Source: Bacteroidales bacterium
GTDB lineage: Bacteria > Bacteroidota > Bacteroidia > Bacteroidales > Dysgonomonadaceae
Length of the DNA: 17,069 bases
Assembly: GCA_012799155.1 (NCBI GenBank)
Contig: JAAZLV010000063.1
Location: 1 to 17,069 of the forward strand
Direction of reading: 5' to 3'
Numbering within the stretch: the first letter of the stretch is position 1; each line of letters opens with the position of its first letter. Of the stretch, positions 1 through 7,832 are shown one piece after another. The notes below the pieces were generated by a model. The model was not told the DNA's origin. It did no database searches and worked only from the letters and a program-made list of their open reading frames with translations. The translations under genes and the position numbers were made by a program.

Positions 1-1730
1 AGCTCTCGTACACCTGACTCGCGCGTGTAGTTTTCGATGATGCGCTGTAGTGTGGGTTTGGGAATATTGAATGCTCCCTTTTTGATGCCGTGGTTTATTA
101 ACTCCTTGGGCACCAAATGACGATGGGCGATCTCGATTTTCTCTTCGGTGATGTATCCTCCCACGTTGATCAGTTCCATGCGGTCGAGCAGTGGTTGTGG
201 AATGCTGTTAAGGTTGTTGGCAGTTGCGATGAAGAGTACCTTGGAGAGGTCGTAGTCGATGGAGAGGTAGTTGTCGTGGAATGCCATGTTCTGCTCCGGA
301 TCGAGCACCTCCAGCAGCGCCGAAGAGGGATCACCGCGGAAGTCACTGCCAATCTTGTCCACTTCGTCGAGCACGAACACAGGGTTGGAGGTGCCTGCCT
401 TCTGGATGTTTTGGATGATACGTCCCGGAATGGCACCAATGTATGTGCGACGATGGCCACGGATCTCCGCCTCATCGTGCAGTCCCCCCAGTGAAACCCT
501 CACGTACTTACGGTTCAACGCCTCAGCGATTGACTTGCCCAGTGAGGTCTTACCCACTCCCGGGGGACCATAGAGACAAAGAATGGGCGATTTGAGATCT
601 CCCTTCAACTTGAGCACCGCGAGGTGCTCAATGATCCGCTCCTTCACCTTCTCCATGCCGAAGTGGTCGCGATCCAGAATTTTCTGCGCATGCTTGAGGT
701 TGAAGTTGTCTTTCGTATATTCGTTCCATGGCAGCTCCAGAATAGTCTGGAGGTAACCGAACTGCACCGAGTAGTCGGGTGATTGCGGGTTGAGTCGCTC
801 CAGCTTTTGCACTTCTTTCTCAAAGGTCTCGGCTACAGCCGTGCTCCACTTCTTCATGCGTCCCTTTTTGCGGAACTCATCGATTTCGATCTGCTGGGTG
901 TTGCCACCCAGCTCCTCCTGGATTGTTCTGATCTGCTGTTGCAGGAAATACTCCTTCTGCTGTTGATTGAGATCCTCTCTTGTCTTCATCTGGATGTTCA
1001 TCTTCAGCTCCAGTATCTGTGATTCGCGATTGAGGATCATCAACAAACGGTATGCTTGCTCCTTCTCGTCGCGAATGCTGAGCAGCTCCTGCTTTTCCCG
1101 ACTGTCGATAGGCAGGTTGGTGCCGCAGTATCCAATCAGCATTTCGGAGAAGGCATCGCTCTGGATGGTTTGCACCAACTCCTTGGGAGGTTCACCTAGC
1201 ATTTGTAGCATGTGTACCATTGCTTCCCTGATGGAGTCGAGTATTGCTTTATATTCCTTGTCATCTTTCTGAGCCTTGGTGGTCTCCATCAGTTGATAGG
1301 TAGCCTTTAAATAGGGAGTGGTCTGCGTCAGGGCTTGCCACTCGAAACGTTTCTTTGCCTGCACTATGATGCTCAGGTTGTCGTCGGCCAGTTCGATCAC
1401 TCGAATCACCTCTGCCAGTACACCCATACGATATAGATCCGCAGCTTCGGGATCTTCCACAGCGGCATCTTTCTGGCAAACCAAACCAATATATCGTTGT
1501 TTCTTGCCCAGCGACTTAATCAACGTGAGTGATTTTTTTCTACCCACCGAAATGGGAAGTGTACTGCCCGGAAAGACGATTGTGTTGCGCAGTGGCAGAA
1601 GTGGCAGTGTCTCTCTCAGTCCTGTTTCGTCTATCTCTGTATTGCCATCAATAAAGTCGCTGGCTATAAAAGAGATCACGTTCGATTCACTATCCTCGGA
1701 ATGGATGTTATGTTTTTTGAATGGATTCAT
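1..1730 (-). CDS. lon: Lon protease (endopeptidase La), N-terminal part, truncated by window edge
   Basis: ATP-dependent cytosolic serine protease that degrades misfolded and regulatory proteins. The open frame runs leftwards from an ATG at 1728-1730 to the window edge, 576 codons without a stop. Roughly residues 45-250 form the Lon substrate-binding domain ([14 protein letters not shown] near residue 45). A Gln-rich coiled-coil segment follows (KEYFLQQQIRTIQEELGG). The AAA+ module has Walker A GPPGVGKT at residues 388-395 (Lys394) and Walker B with DEVDK near residue 455, then sensor-1 ATANNLNSIPQPLLDR. The family is usually about 800 residues, so the C-terminal protease domain with its Ser-Lys dyad lies outside the window. 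The gene is divergent from trmN6; I found no clear TAnnTTTG promoter on its own side. Identification is near certain; the state of the catalytic dyad cannot be seen. Confidence 0.97.
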   Translation of the reverse strand, partial: MNPFKKHNIHSEDSESNVISFIASDFIDGNTEIDETGLRETLPLLPLRNTIVFPGSTLPISVGRKKSLTLIKSLGKKQRYIGLVCQKDAAVEDPEAADLYRMGVLAEVIRVIELADDNLSIIVQAKKRFEWQALTQTTPYLKATYQLMETTKAQKDDKEYKAILDSIREAMVHMLQMLGEPPKELVQTIQSDAFSEMLIGYCGTNLPIDSREKQELLSIRDEKEQAYRLLMILNRESQILELKMNIQMKTREDLNQQQKEYFLQQQIRTIQEELGGNTQQIEIDEFRKKGRMKKWSTAVAETFEKEVQKLERLNPQSPDYSVQFGYLQTILELPWNEYTKDNFNLKHAQKILDRDHFGMEKVKERIIEHLAVLKLKGDLKSPILCLYGPPGVGKTSLGKSIAEALNRKYVRVSLGGLHDEAEIRGHRRTYIGAIPGRIIQNIQKAGTSNPVFVLDEVDKIGSDFRGDPSSALLEVLDPEQNMAFHDNYLSIDYDLSKVLFIATANNLNSIPQPLLDRMELINVGGYITEEKIEIAHRHLVPKELINHGIKKGAFNIPKPTLQRIIENYTRESGVRE

Positions 1731-1746
1731 ATTTTTTGTTTCTCTA

Positions 1747-1775
1747 TTGTCAAAACAGAAAATTGCCTATATTTG
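1747..1775 (+). promoter_or_regulatory. Bacteroidota-type promoter for trmN6
   Basis: A TTG at 1747-1749 is followed after 18 bases by TATATTTG at 1768-1775. This fits the Bacteroidota sigma-ABfr -33/-7 pattern (TTG, then TAnnTTTG). Transcription would start near 1782, giving a leader of about 55 bases to the ATG at 1837. It lies in the short divergent region between lon and trmN6. Confidence 0.6.
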
Positions 1776-1836
1776 TTTTCCTGTAACAGATGATTAATCA
1801 AATTCCGTGCCAAAGCGGAGCGAAGAAGTGAGCGCA

Positions 1837-2550
1837 ATGTCAAACCCCTCTTTTAAATTTAAACAGTTCACTGTTTTTCATGATAAGTGCGCCATGAAAG
1901 TGGGTACCGACGGAGTACTACTTGGCGCTTGGGCATCTGTAGAGGGGTGTTCTCAACTCCTCGATGTGGGTACCGGCTCGGGGTTGATCGCTTTGATGCT
2001 CGCTCAGCGCAAACGGGATGCATTTATCACTGCAATTGAGATTGATGAGGATGCCTGCCGGCAAGCGACAGACAATGTGAATGCGTCTCCCTTCAGTGCC
2101 AGGATCACAGTTGAGAGATCTTCATTTCAGCAATTCACAACTACTTTCCGGCAACAATATGACATGGTAGTTTCAAATCCACCCTTTTTCAAAAAATCGC
2201 TCTTACCTCCTGATCCCGGAAAAGCGAATGCAAGACATTCCGTCAGCCTTTCACTTGAAGAGTTGCTTCAAGGTGCCAAGCAATCTCTCAAGCCATATGG
2301 AAGAATAGCATTGATACTTCCTGCCGACAGGCTCACTGAGTTGGTAAGATTGACGCATGACACCAGTTTAGCACTGCGACGCCTTACACATGTGGTTCCT
2401 GCACCTGGCAAAGCTGTCAGAAGGATTCTCGTAGAACTTTCCCCTCAGACAGGTGAACTAATGGAGACGGAGCTTCTGATTGAGGTGTCGCGTCACCACT
2501 ATTCGCCAGAATTTACAAGATTGGTGCGTGATTTTTACCTTCATCTATGA
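1837..2550 (+). CDS. trmN6: tRNA1(Val) (adenine(37)-N6)-methyltransferase TrmN6
   Basis: SAM-dependent methyltransferase expected to make m6A37 in tRNA-Val. The N-terminus MSNPSFKFKQFTVFHDKCAM is the characteristic start of this family. The SAM-binding motif I is LLDVGTGSGLIALML at residues 41-55, followed by acidic EID at 68-70 for the ribose. The catalytic N6-adenine motif is NPPF at 114-117. The 237 residues fit the family. I prefer the ATG at 1837 over the in-frame GTG at 1807 because homology begins at MSNP and the ten codons upstream do not resemble the family. The gene stands alone, divergent from lon, with hpt 130 bases downstream. Confidence 0.93.
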   Translation: MSNPSFKFKQFTVFHDKCAMKVGTDGVLLGAWASVEGCSQLLDVGTGSGLIALMLAQRKRDAFITAIEIDEDACRQATDNVNASPFSARITVERSSFQQFTTTFRQQYDMVVSNPPFFKKSLLPPDPGKANARHSVSLSLEELLQGAKQSLKPYGRIALILPADRLTELVRLTHDTSLALRRLTHVVPAPGKAVRRILVELSPQTGELMETELLIEVSRHHYSPEFTRLVRDFYLHL

Positions 2551-2652
2551 TTCTCCAGTAATTAGGATGAGATGCATCTATGAGCTGATAGCATAAATTC
2601 ACATTTTAGGTAAAAAAGCGTGCAACCACACTAGTAAGTCATAAAAATGTAG

Positions 2653-2660
2653 TAATTTTG
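2653..2660 (+). promoter_or_regulatory. Putative -7 element for hpt
   Basis: TAATTTTG matches TAnnTTTG and ends 20 bases before the GTG start codon, implying a leader of only about 14 bases. No clear -33 TTG is visible at the right distance, so confidence is moderate. Confidence 0.45.
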
Positions 2661-2680
2661 GCGTTTTAAATTCCAGAATC

Positions 2681-3217
2681 GTGAAAGAAGTAATCACTAT
2701 CAAAGACAGAGACTTTGAACTGTTCATTGAACAAGATGTTGTTGAACAGGGAATAAAACGCATCGCCGGTAAGATGAATGCCGACCTGGCAGGGAAAAAT
2801 CCAATATTCGTGGCAGTGCTCAATGGAGCATTCATGTTTGCCGGAGAGTTGATGAAAGAGGTGAATATCGCGAGTGAAATCACCTTCGTACGTTTGGCCT
2901 CATATCACGGGACTACCACCACCAATAATGTGAAGGAGGTGCTCGGCCTCAATGAAAGCATTGAGGGAAGGTGCGTGGTGATCGTTGAAGATATTGTAGA
3001 TAGCGGAAACACAATGGTTTCTCTTCTGGAACAGATGAAAGCACATCGCCCAAGTGAAGTTCGAATTGCCACGCTGCTCTTCAAACCTGCAGCGTTGAAA
3101 CAAAAATTACATCTGGATTACGTTGCACTGGAGATTCCCAATGATTTTATTGTTGGTTACGGCCTTGATTATGATGGTTACGGCCGCAATCTGAAGGATA
3201 TTTACAAGGTGAAATGA
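2681..3217 (+). CDS. hpt: Hypoxanthine phosphoribosyltransferase
   Basis: Purine salvage enzyme that transfers phosphoribose from PRPP to hypoxanthine (often also guanine) to give IMP or GMP in the cytosol. The PRPP-binding loop VVIVEDIVDSGNTM spans residues 99-112, and the N-terminal PPi-loop region AVLNGAFMFAGEL lies near residues 45-57. The 178 residues are the normal length. The start is GTG at 2681; the next in-frame ATG is at codon 32, inside the conserved fold, so GTG is required. The GTG lies only about 21 bases after a TAnnTTTG box and has no Shine-Dalgarno, so the message has a very short leader. It is flanked by its own intergenic gaps and is probably monocistronic. Confidence 0.95.
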   Translation: MKEVITIKDRDFELFIEQDVVEQGIKRIAGKMNADLAGKNPIFVAVLNGAFMFAGELMKEVNIASEITFVRLASYHGTTTTNNVKEVLGLNESIEGRCVVIVEDIVDSGNTMVSLLEQMKAHRPSEVRIATLLFKPAALKQKLHLDYVALEIPNDFIVGYGLDYDGYGRNLKDIYKVK

Positions 3218-3339
3218 GTTGCCCGGAGTCATGTGTGATAACGAATGTGAAATACACTGCAAATAAGACACAGAACCATTAATTAATCTATTTTTCCAAT
3301 TTTTATCGGTGAAAAAGAAGATGATTTAAAAAAAATGCC

Positions 3340-3347
3340 TATTTTTG
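3340..3347 (+). promoter_or_regulatory. Putative -7 element for tonB
   Basis: TATTTTTG matches TAnnTTTG, 49 bases upstream of the tonB ATG. The -33 region is A-rich without an exact TTG. The rest of the 179-base gap (3218-3396) is AT-rich and shows nothing else I can support. Confidence 0.45.
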
Positions 3348-3396
3348 CATTAGCAGTAGACTTGTAACAAACTGAAGTAGATAAAAAATTTTCAAA

Positions 3397-4095
3397 ATGG
3401 ACAAAGATGAAGTAAAAAAATCGCCAAAAGCGAATTTGGAAGTACATCGGAACACCTTTATCCTGATGGGACTAGTGGTGGGGCTGTCACTTCTTTTCTT
3501 CGCTTTTGAATGGTCCACACAAACCAGAAAGCTGGACGAGACTGTCCTCGTACAGGATGTGTTGGCCGAAGAAGAAATTGAGATTACTCGTCGTGAGCCC
3601 ACTCCTCCACCTCCACCTCCACCACCGGAACCAGAAGCGCCTGAGATTATTGAAGTGGTAGAGGAGAAGGTTGAAACGAAGCTGGAGATCAAGACCGAGG
3701 ATGACCAGTCGCAACGACAGATGCAAACCTATGTTCCGCCCCCACCTCCCAAGCCAAAGCAAGAAGAGGTGACCGAAGAGATCTTCGTTGTGGTAGAAGA
3801 CCAGCCACTCTTCCCAGGTGGTAATGCCGCCATGATGAAGTTCCTCAGTGACAATATCAAGTATCCGGTGATTGCACAGGAGAACAATATTCAGGGACGT
3901 GTTATCTGTAACTTTGTAGTTGAAAAGGATGGCAGCATTACCGACGTACAGGTAGTACGCGGAGTAGACCCCTCGCTCGACAGAGAAGCAGTCAGGGTGA
4001 TACAGCAGATGCCTAGATGGAAGCCCGGTAAACAGCGTGGACAGGCAGTACGTGTCCGCTTCACCTTACCGGTGGTATTCCGACTCCAAAATTGA
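3397..4095 (+). CDS. tonB: TonB energy transducer
   Basis: Inner-membrane anchored protein that transmits proton-motive force from ExbB/ExbD to outer-membrane TonB-dependent receptors. A cytoplasmic N-terminus of about 19 residues precedes a single transmembrane helix at about 20-37 (FILMGLVVGLSLLFFAF). The periplasmic spacer is Pro-rich: a run of prolines at about 69-77 and another at 114-118, with an acidic Glu/Val segment between them. The C-terminal TonB domain starts near residue 135 (EDQPLFPGGNAAMMKFL) and includes the conserved YPVIAQENNIQGRV and the terminal MPRWKPGKQRGQAVRV. The length of 232 is typical of Bacteroidota. It is not in the exb operon, which begins about 2.9 kb downstream, but is the natural partner. 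A strong terminator follows directly. Confidence 0.95.
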   Translation: MDKDEVKKSPKANLEVHRNTFILMGLVVGLSLLFFAFEWSTQTRKLDETVLVQDVLAEEEIEITRREPTPPPPPPPPEPEAPEIIEVVEEKVETKLEIKTEDDQSQRQMQTYVPPPPPKPKQEEVTEEIFVVVEDQPLFPGGNAAMMKFLSDNIKYPVIAQENNIQGRVICNFVVEKDGSITDVQVVRGVDPSLDREAVRVIQQMPRWKPGKQRGQAVRVRFTLPVVFRLQN

Positions 4096-4115
4096 TATAG
4101 AATTAATGTAATGCG

Positions 4116-4150
4116 AAAAGCTGCTTTTGTGATCCAGAAGCAGCTTTTTT
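4116..4150 (+). terminator. Rho-independent terminator of tonB
   Basis: A perfect 11-bp stem (4116-4126 AAAAGCTGCTT with 4138-4148 AAGCAGCTTTT) ends in a run of six T at 4145-4150. It begins 20 bases after the tonB stop and separates tonB from the prenyl synthase gene. The A-tract on the left arm could also support termination from the other strand. Confidence 0.88.
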
Positions 4151-4183
4151 GCTCAAAAGTGCCTTTTATCCATACCAACAGTT

Positions 4184-5161
4184 ATGAACCATAAGATATC
4201 ATTATTTGAAAAAAAAATCGGTGATGCAATTGGTGAGGTTGTGCTTCGGGAGAAGCCTGAATCGTTGTTCGACCCTGTCCGTTACATCCTCTCCATCGGC
4301 GGTAAACGACTGCGCCCCCTGCTCACCCTGCTTGCAGCCGATATGTTCGGTGCAGACCCGGAGGTGGCAGTGGAGCCAGCCCTGGCCGTGGAAATCTTTC
4401 ATAACTTTTCCCTGTTGCATGATGACCTAATGGATCAGGCTGACATGCGGCGTGGCATGCCGACGGTACACCGTAAATGGAATGCCAACAGTGCCATCCT
4501 CTCGGGTGATGCCATGATGATTGAGTCATACAGACATCTGGTCAATGTTCCGCCACACCTGCTTCCACAGGTACTCCATATCTTTTCCAACATGGCAATG
4601 GATATCTGCAAGGGACAGCAGTATGACATGGATTTTGAATCGCGACTCAACGTGAATGAGGAGGAGTATCTCGAGATGATTCGCCTCAAGACGGCAGTAC
4701 TACTGGGCAGTGCGCTCAAGATAGGGGCGATCCTGGCTGAGGCTCCGCCGGCGGATGCAGACCTGCTTTATCGCTACGGTGTCCATATTGGTATCGCATT
4801 TCAATTGAAAGATGACCTTTTGGATGTGTATGGCGACCCGATCACTTTCGGTAAGAAGATTGGAGGTGACATTCTGGCCAATAAAAAAACATACCTGCTG
4901 ATCAAGGCTCTCCAAAATGCTGATGAGACACAACGAGCAGCCCTTGAGCAATGGATTGTCGCTGTCAATCCTGATCCGTTGGAGAAAATTGCTTTTGTTA
5001 AAAATCTTTACGATCAATTAAATTTGAAACAGCTGGCCGAGAATCTCATTGAAAAGTATTACCTTGCATCTTTGGATCTGCTCTCCTCACTCAAGGTGGC
5101 AGATGATCGAAAAATGGATTTGCTTCGGTTGTCAGAGAAACTGATGTACCGCGAGAAATAA
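4184..5161 (+). CDS. Polyprenyl (isoprenyl) diphosphate synthase, trans type
   Basis: Condenses isopentenyl diphosphate onto an allylic diphosphate to build the C15-C40 chains used for quinones, carotenoids or other lipids. The first Asp-rich motif is DDLMD at residues 80-84, with the following Arg pair at 89-90. The second is DDLLD at 210-214, followed by the family signature FGKKIGGDILANKKTYL at about 222-238. GGKRLRP at 39-45 binds the IPP diphosphate. Length is 325. The residue five before the first Asp is Phe75; long-chain synthases such as IspB have a small residue there, so a short-to-medium product (GGPP-like) is an inference. No insertion is present in the first motif. The start is ATG at 4184, only 33 bases after the tonB terminator, and no promoter is obvious, so partial read-through may feed it. 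It is followed by the 231-residue gene after 17 bases. Confidence 0.9.
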   Translation: MNHKISLFEKKIGDAIGEVVLREKPESLFDPVRYILSIGGKRLRPLLTLLAADMFGADPEVAVEPALAVEIFHNFSLLHDDLMDQADMRRGMPTVHRKWNANSAILSGDAMMIESYRHLVNVPPHLLPQVLHIFSNMAMDICKGQQYDMDFESRLNVNEEEYLEMIRLKTAVLLGSALKIGAILAEAPPADADLLYRYGVHIGIAFQLKDDLLDVYGDPITFGKKIGGDILANKKTYLLIKALQNADETQRAALEQWIVAVNPDPLEKIAFVKNLYDQLNLKQLAENLIEKYYLASLDLLSSLKVADDRKMDLLRLSEKLMYREK

Positions 5162-5178
5162 AAGATGTAACCCATAAA

Positions 5179-5874
5179 ATGCCCTATCGCAGACTTCCCA
5201 ATACAGACAATGCACGTATCAAAGCACTGAGTACTGTTATTGATAAGGTCGCTGAAACCGATTACCAGCAGCTGCCACTCTCTCCGGCCCACATCACTGA
5301 AGCTCAACAGGTGCTGGCAAAACTGGAACGATTATCGGCTCGATACCAACAGATGTACACCGTGCAGGTGAAAGCAAACAAACAGTTTGTCATGAAGGTT
5401 AAAAATGTGCGGATGTATCTCTCTCACTTCGTGCAGGTGTTGTATTTCTCAGTTATGCGTGCCGAGATAAAGGAAGATCAACTTTCCTGCTATGGACTCG
5501 AGGGCGAGAAGCTGGTGGTACCAGATCTGAGCACTCACGAACAAATTCTATCGTGGGGAGAGAAAATAATTGAGGGTGAGAACAACCGAATTTCTCGTGG
5601 TGGAGTCCCCATATACAACCCCTCTATTGCGAAGGTAAAGGTGATGTTTGCGCTCTTCAGTGAAGCTTACCAGAACCAGTTGTTGTACAAGAAAGCAACT
5701 ACCCGGGTGTTGGGTGAAATTGCCGAATTTCGTGAGACGGCTGACAATCTAATCTGCAGGATCTGGGATGAGGTGGAGAAGAGTCATCTGGACTTTCCGG
5801 CCGAAAAGCGACTGGAGTTAAACCGTCGGTATGGCATCGTCTATTATTACAGGAAAGGAGAAACGGTGGAATGA
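5179..5874 (+). CDS. Conserved hypothetical protein, 231 residues, coupled to tatD
   Basis: I do not recognise a named family. The protein is soluble, with no signal peptide or membrane helix, and looks mostly helical. Residues 35-66 (AHITEAQQVLAKLERL and onwards) are heptad-like, and residues 62-110 are rich in Lys, Gln and aromatics. A middle segment carries a Gly-Gly turn (SRGGVPIYNP, about 138-147). The C-terminal third (ALFSEAYQNQLLYKKATTRVLGEIAEFRETADNLI) is again helical. It contains no recognisable catalytic motif. The stop overlaps the tatD start by four bases (ATGA at 5871-5874), so it is translationally coupled to tatD and probably shares an operon with the prenyl synthase. Coding status is secure from length, codon use and packing; the function is unknown. 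Confidence 0.8.
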   Translation: MPYRRLPNTDNARIKALSTVIDKVAETDYQQLPLSPAHITEAQQVLAKLERLSARYQQMYTVQVKANKQFVMKVKNVRMYLSHFVQVLYFSVMRAEIKEDQLSCYGLEGEKLVVPDLSTHEQILSWGEKIIEGENNRISRGGVPIYNPSIAKVKVMFALFSEAYQNQLLYKKATTRVLGEIAEFRETADNLICRIWDEVEKSHLDFPAEKRLELNRRYGIVYYYRKGETVE

Positions 5875-6647
5875 AGTTGATCGATACTCATGCCCATCTT
5901 TTCACTGACGAGTTTCAGTCTGATCTGGATGCTGTGGTGATAAGGGCACAAGCCGCCGGTGTGACAAAGATGCTGCTACCCAATATTGATGAGACCACTA
6001 TTCACAGCCTAAGGTCCGCAACTGCAAACCATCCGACCTGTCTATATCCAATGATGGGACTTCACCCAACCAGTGTAACAAAGGAATGGAAGCAACAGTT
6101 GCTTACGATTCGCCGTGAACTCGATGAGAATTTTTATGTTGGGGTGGGTGAAATTGGTGTCGATCTTTACTGGGATCAATCAATGTGTGAGGAACAACTC
6201 AGTGCCTTTGAGGAACAGCTTAAATGGAGCATTGAGAAGGATCTACCGGTATCTATCCATTTTAGAAATGCACTCAATGAGGTGATTCAAAGCATCGAGA
6301 GGGTAGGCTCGAAGCGTCTGCGAGGAGTCTTTCACAGCTTCGGAGGCTCAAAAGAAGAGTTACAGCAGATTCTCGCTCTCAATAACTTCATGGTGGGTGT
6401 CAATGGTGTTGCCACCTTTAAGAATGCGGCTGTGGCTGAAACACTTGCCAGTTGTCCACATGATAAGGTGATCCTGGAGACCGATTCCCCCTATCTGGCA
6501 CCGGTACCTTTCAGGGGCAAAAGAAACGAATCATCATACATTACATTTATCGCCCGGCGAATGGCTTCGATATGGCAGATCAGTGAAGAAGAGTTAGCGA
6601 CCATCACCACACGCAATGCTTCCCAACTTTTCAACCTTACCATGTAG
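5871..6647 (+). CDS. tatD: TatD-family metal-dependent DNase/hydrolase
   Basis: Amidohydrolase-superfamily TIM barrel with 3'-5' exonuclease activity in characterised relatives (TatD, YcfH). The metal-binding set is visible: His7 and His9 in IDTHAHLF, Glu94 in GVGEIGVDLYW, His130 in PVSIHFRNA, His155 in GVFHSFGG and Asp205 in LETDSPYLAP. The family end signature PVPFRGKRNES follows at about 211-221. Its 258 residues are normal for the family. It starts inside the stop of the preceding hypothetical gene (ATGA overlap), implying coupled translation. The following 166 bases to the tRNA contain no gene. Confidence 0.94.
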   Translation: MKLIDTHAHLFTDEFQSDLDAVVIRAQAAGVTKMLLPNIDETTIHSLRSATANHPTCLYPMMGLHPTSVTKEWKQQLLTIRRELDENFYVGVGEIGVDLYWDQSMCEEQLSAFEEQLKWSIEKDLPVSIHFRNALNEVIQSIERVGSKRLRGVFHSFGGSKEELQQILALNNFMVGVNGVATFKNAAVAETLASCPHDKVILETDSPYLAPVPFRGKRNESSYITFIARRMASIWQISEEELATITTRNASQLFNLTM

Positions 6648-6737
6648 GGTCTGCAACCATCTGCAGGAAATAGACAATGAAAGGTTATTTTATTTAAATT
6701 AAACCTGATTGAAGTAGTATATATAGGATAAATTCAG

Positions 6738-6745
6738 TATTTTTG
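6738..6745 (+). promoter_or_regulatory. Putative -7 element upstream of tRNA-Ser
   Basis: TATTTTTG matches TAnnTTTG, with a predicted start near 6752 and the mature tRNA at 6814. A TTG at 6709-6711 is 26 bases upstream, somewhat further than usual. A second imperfect candidate lies around 6780-6786. Confidence 0.4.
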
Positions 6746-6813
6746 CCCTCCAAATGGGATGCAAATAAAATATTTTTTGTAATTTGCACCCGTTTTTGGA
6801 AAAGGTTCTTAAG

Positions 6814-6901
6814 GGAGAGGTGCTCGAGTGGTTGAAGAGGCACGCCTGGAAAGCGTGTATACGCCAAAAGTGTATCGCGGGTTCGAATCCCGCTCTCTCC
6901 G
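6814..6901 (+). tRNA. tRNA-Ser, anticodon GGA
   Basis: Complete class II tRNA of 88 bases. The acceptor stem is GGAGAGG (6814-6820) with TCTCTCC (6894-6900), including one G-U pair, then discriminator G at 6901. The anticodon stem CACGC/GCGTG encloses loop CTGGAAA with anticodon GGA at 6848-6850, reading UCC and UCU. A long variable arm (about 6858-6876) and a T arm with stem GCGGG/CCCGC around GTTCGAAT are present. The long variable arm confirms serine. CCA is not encoded; CA follows by chance. The stretch from 6902 to 7023, up to exbB, shows no gene and no clear promoter. Confidence 0.97.
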
Positions 6902-7023
6902 CAAGTTTTTATGTAGAAAAGAGATAGATTTATCCATCTGACTGTTGCACAGAAAACTCAACAAAACAACACGTAATACACACAAAACAACTAAAGATCA
7001 TTAATCAAAAATTTGAACACACA

Positions 7024-7827
7024 ATGAAAAAGTTATTTGCAATTTTAGCAATCTTCGGAATGATGTCTGTAGGATTGTCATCGGTTCTTATGGCGCAAGA
7101 AACCACCCCGGCTGAACAAACAGAAGAAGTTGTTACTGCGCCAGTTGAAACAGCTTCCGTAGCAGTTGAGGAAACCGCCAACGGTGGATTTCATCAAGCG
7201 CTGAAGACAAAATTCATTGAAGGTGGTGCCAGCTTTATGAGCTTGATCATGATCGCTTTGATCCTTGGTCTTGCGTTCAGCCTGGAAAGAATTATCTATC
7301 TCAGTCTGGCTGATGTGGATCCTGATTCCTTGCTCGATAAAGTGGGAGACGCATTAGACAGAGGTGACGTAGAAGCCGCCAAGGACATCGCACGCAATAC
7401 CCGTGGCCCTGTAGCTTCCATCGTATACCAGGGTCTGCTACGTCTGGACCAAGGTGCTGATGTGGTTGAACGCTCCATCGTTTCCTATGGAGGCGTACAG
7501 GCCGGTTTGCTGGAGAGAAACCTTTCCTGGATCACCCTGTTCATCGCCATCGCTCCTTCACTCGGGTTCCTTGGTACAGTAGTAGGTATGGTGCAGGCTT
7601 TCGACGATATTCAGAGAGCAGGTGACATGAGCCCGACGATTGTAGCTGGCGGTATGAAGGTTGCCCTGATCACCACTGTGGGTGGTTTGATCGTAGCCCT
7701 GATTCTGCAGGTGATCTACAATTATATCCTCAGCAAGATGGAAGGCATCCTTAACAAAATGGAAGATGCTTCAATCAAATTCCTTGATCAGGTGATCAAA
7801 TACAATGTTAAATACAAAAACTTGTAA
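7024..7827 (+). CDS. exbB: ExbB/TolQ/MotA-family proton channel protein
   Basis: Inner-membrane subunit of the proton channel that energises TonB. Residues 1-24 look like a signal peptide (MKKLFAILAIFGMMSVGLSS, then an Ala-Gln-Glu junction). An acidic Thr/Glu/Val-rich segment follows to about 53, a feature of many Bacteroidota ExbB. Transmembrane helices lie at about 68-88, 168-190 and 208-235. The conserved channel motifs are APSLGFLGTVVGM (177-189, Thr185) and GGMKVALITTVGGLIVAL (209-226, Thr217/218). The large cytoplasmic loop lies between helices 1 and 2. Length is 267. It heads an operon with a four-TM gene and two exbD genes; the next gene starts 5 bases after its stop. The assignment to ExbB rather than TolQ rests on the two ExbD partners and the nearby tonB. 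Confidence 0.95.
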   Translation: MKKLFAILAIFGMMSVGLSSVLMAQETTPAEQTEEVVTAPVETASVAVEETANGGFHQALKTKFIEGGASFMSLIMIALILGLAFSLERIIYLSLADVDPDSLLDKVGDALDRGDVEAAKDIARNTRGPVASIVYQGLLRLDQGADVVERSIVSYGGVQAGLLERNLSWITLFIAIAPSLGFLGTVVGMVQAFDDIQRAGDMSPTIVAGGMKVALITTVGGLIVALILQVIYNYILSKMEGILNKMEDASIKFLDQVIKYNVKYKNL

Positions 7828-7832
7828 GCAAT

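Noticed and set aside
117..1797. Several plus-strand open frames in the first 1.8 kb
   Set aside because: They are antisense to lon, which has an unbroken frame with domain motifs across the whole stretch.
1807..1836. GTG start for trmN6 ten codons upstream
   Set aside because: Family similarity starts at MSNP (1837) and the upstream codons are not conserved-looking.
3339..3692. Minus-strand open frame with a poly-Gly run
   Set aside because: It is antisense to tonB; the glycines are the complement of the TonB proline codons.
6921..6940. Weak inverted repeat after tRNA-Ser as a terminator
   Set aside because: The pairing is short with mismatches and no T-run follows, so I do not call it.
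6814..7023. tRNA-Ser as an integration site for a mobile element
   Set aside because: No integrase, no repeat of the tRNA 3' end was seen, and the flanking genes are core functions.
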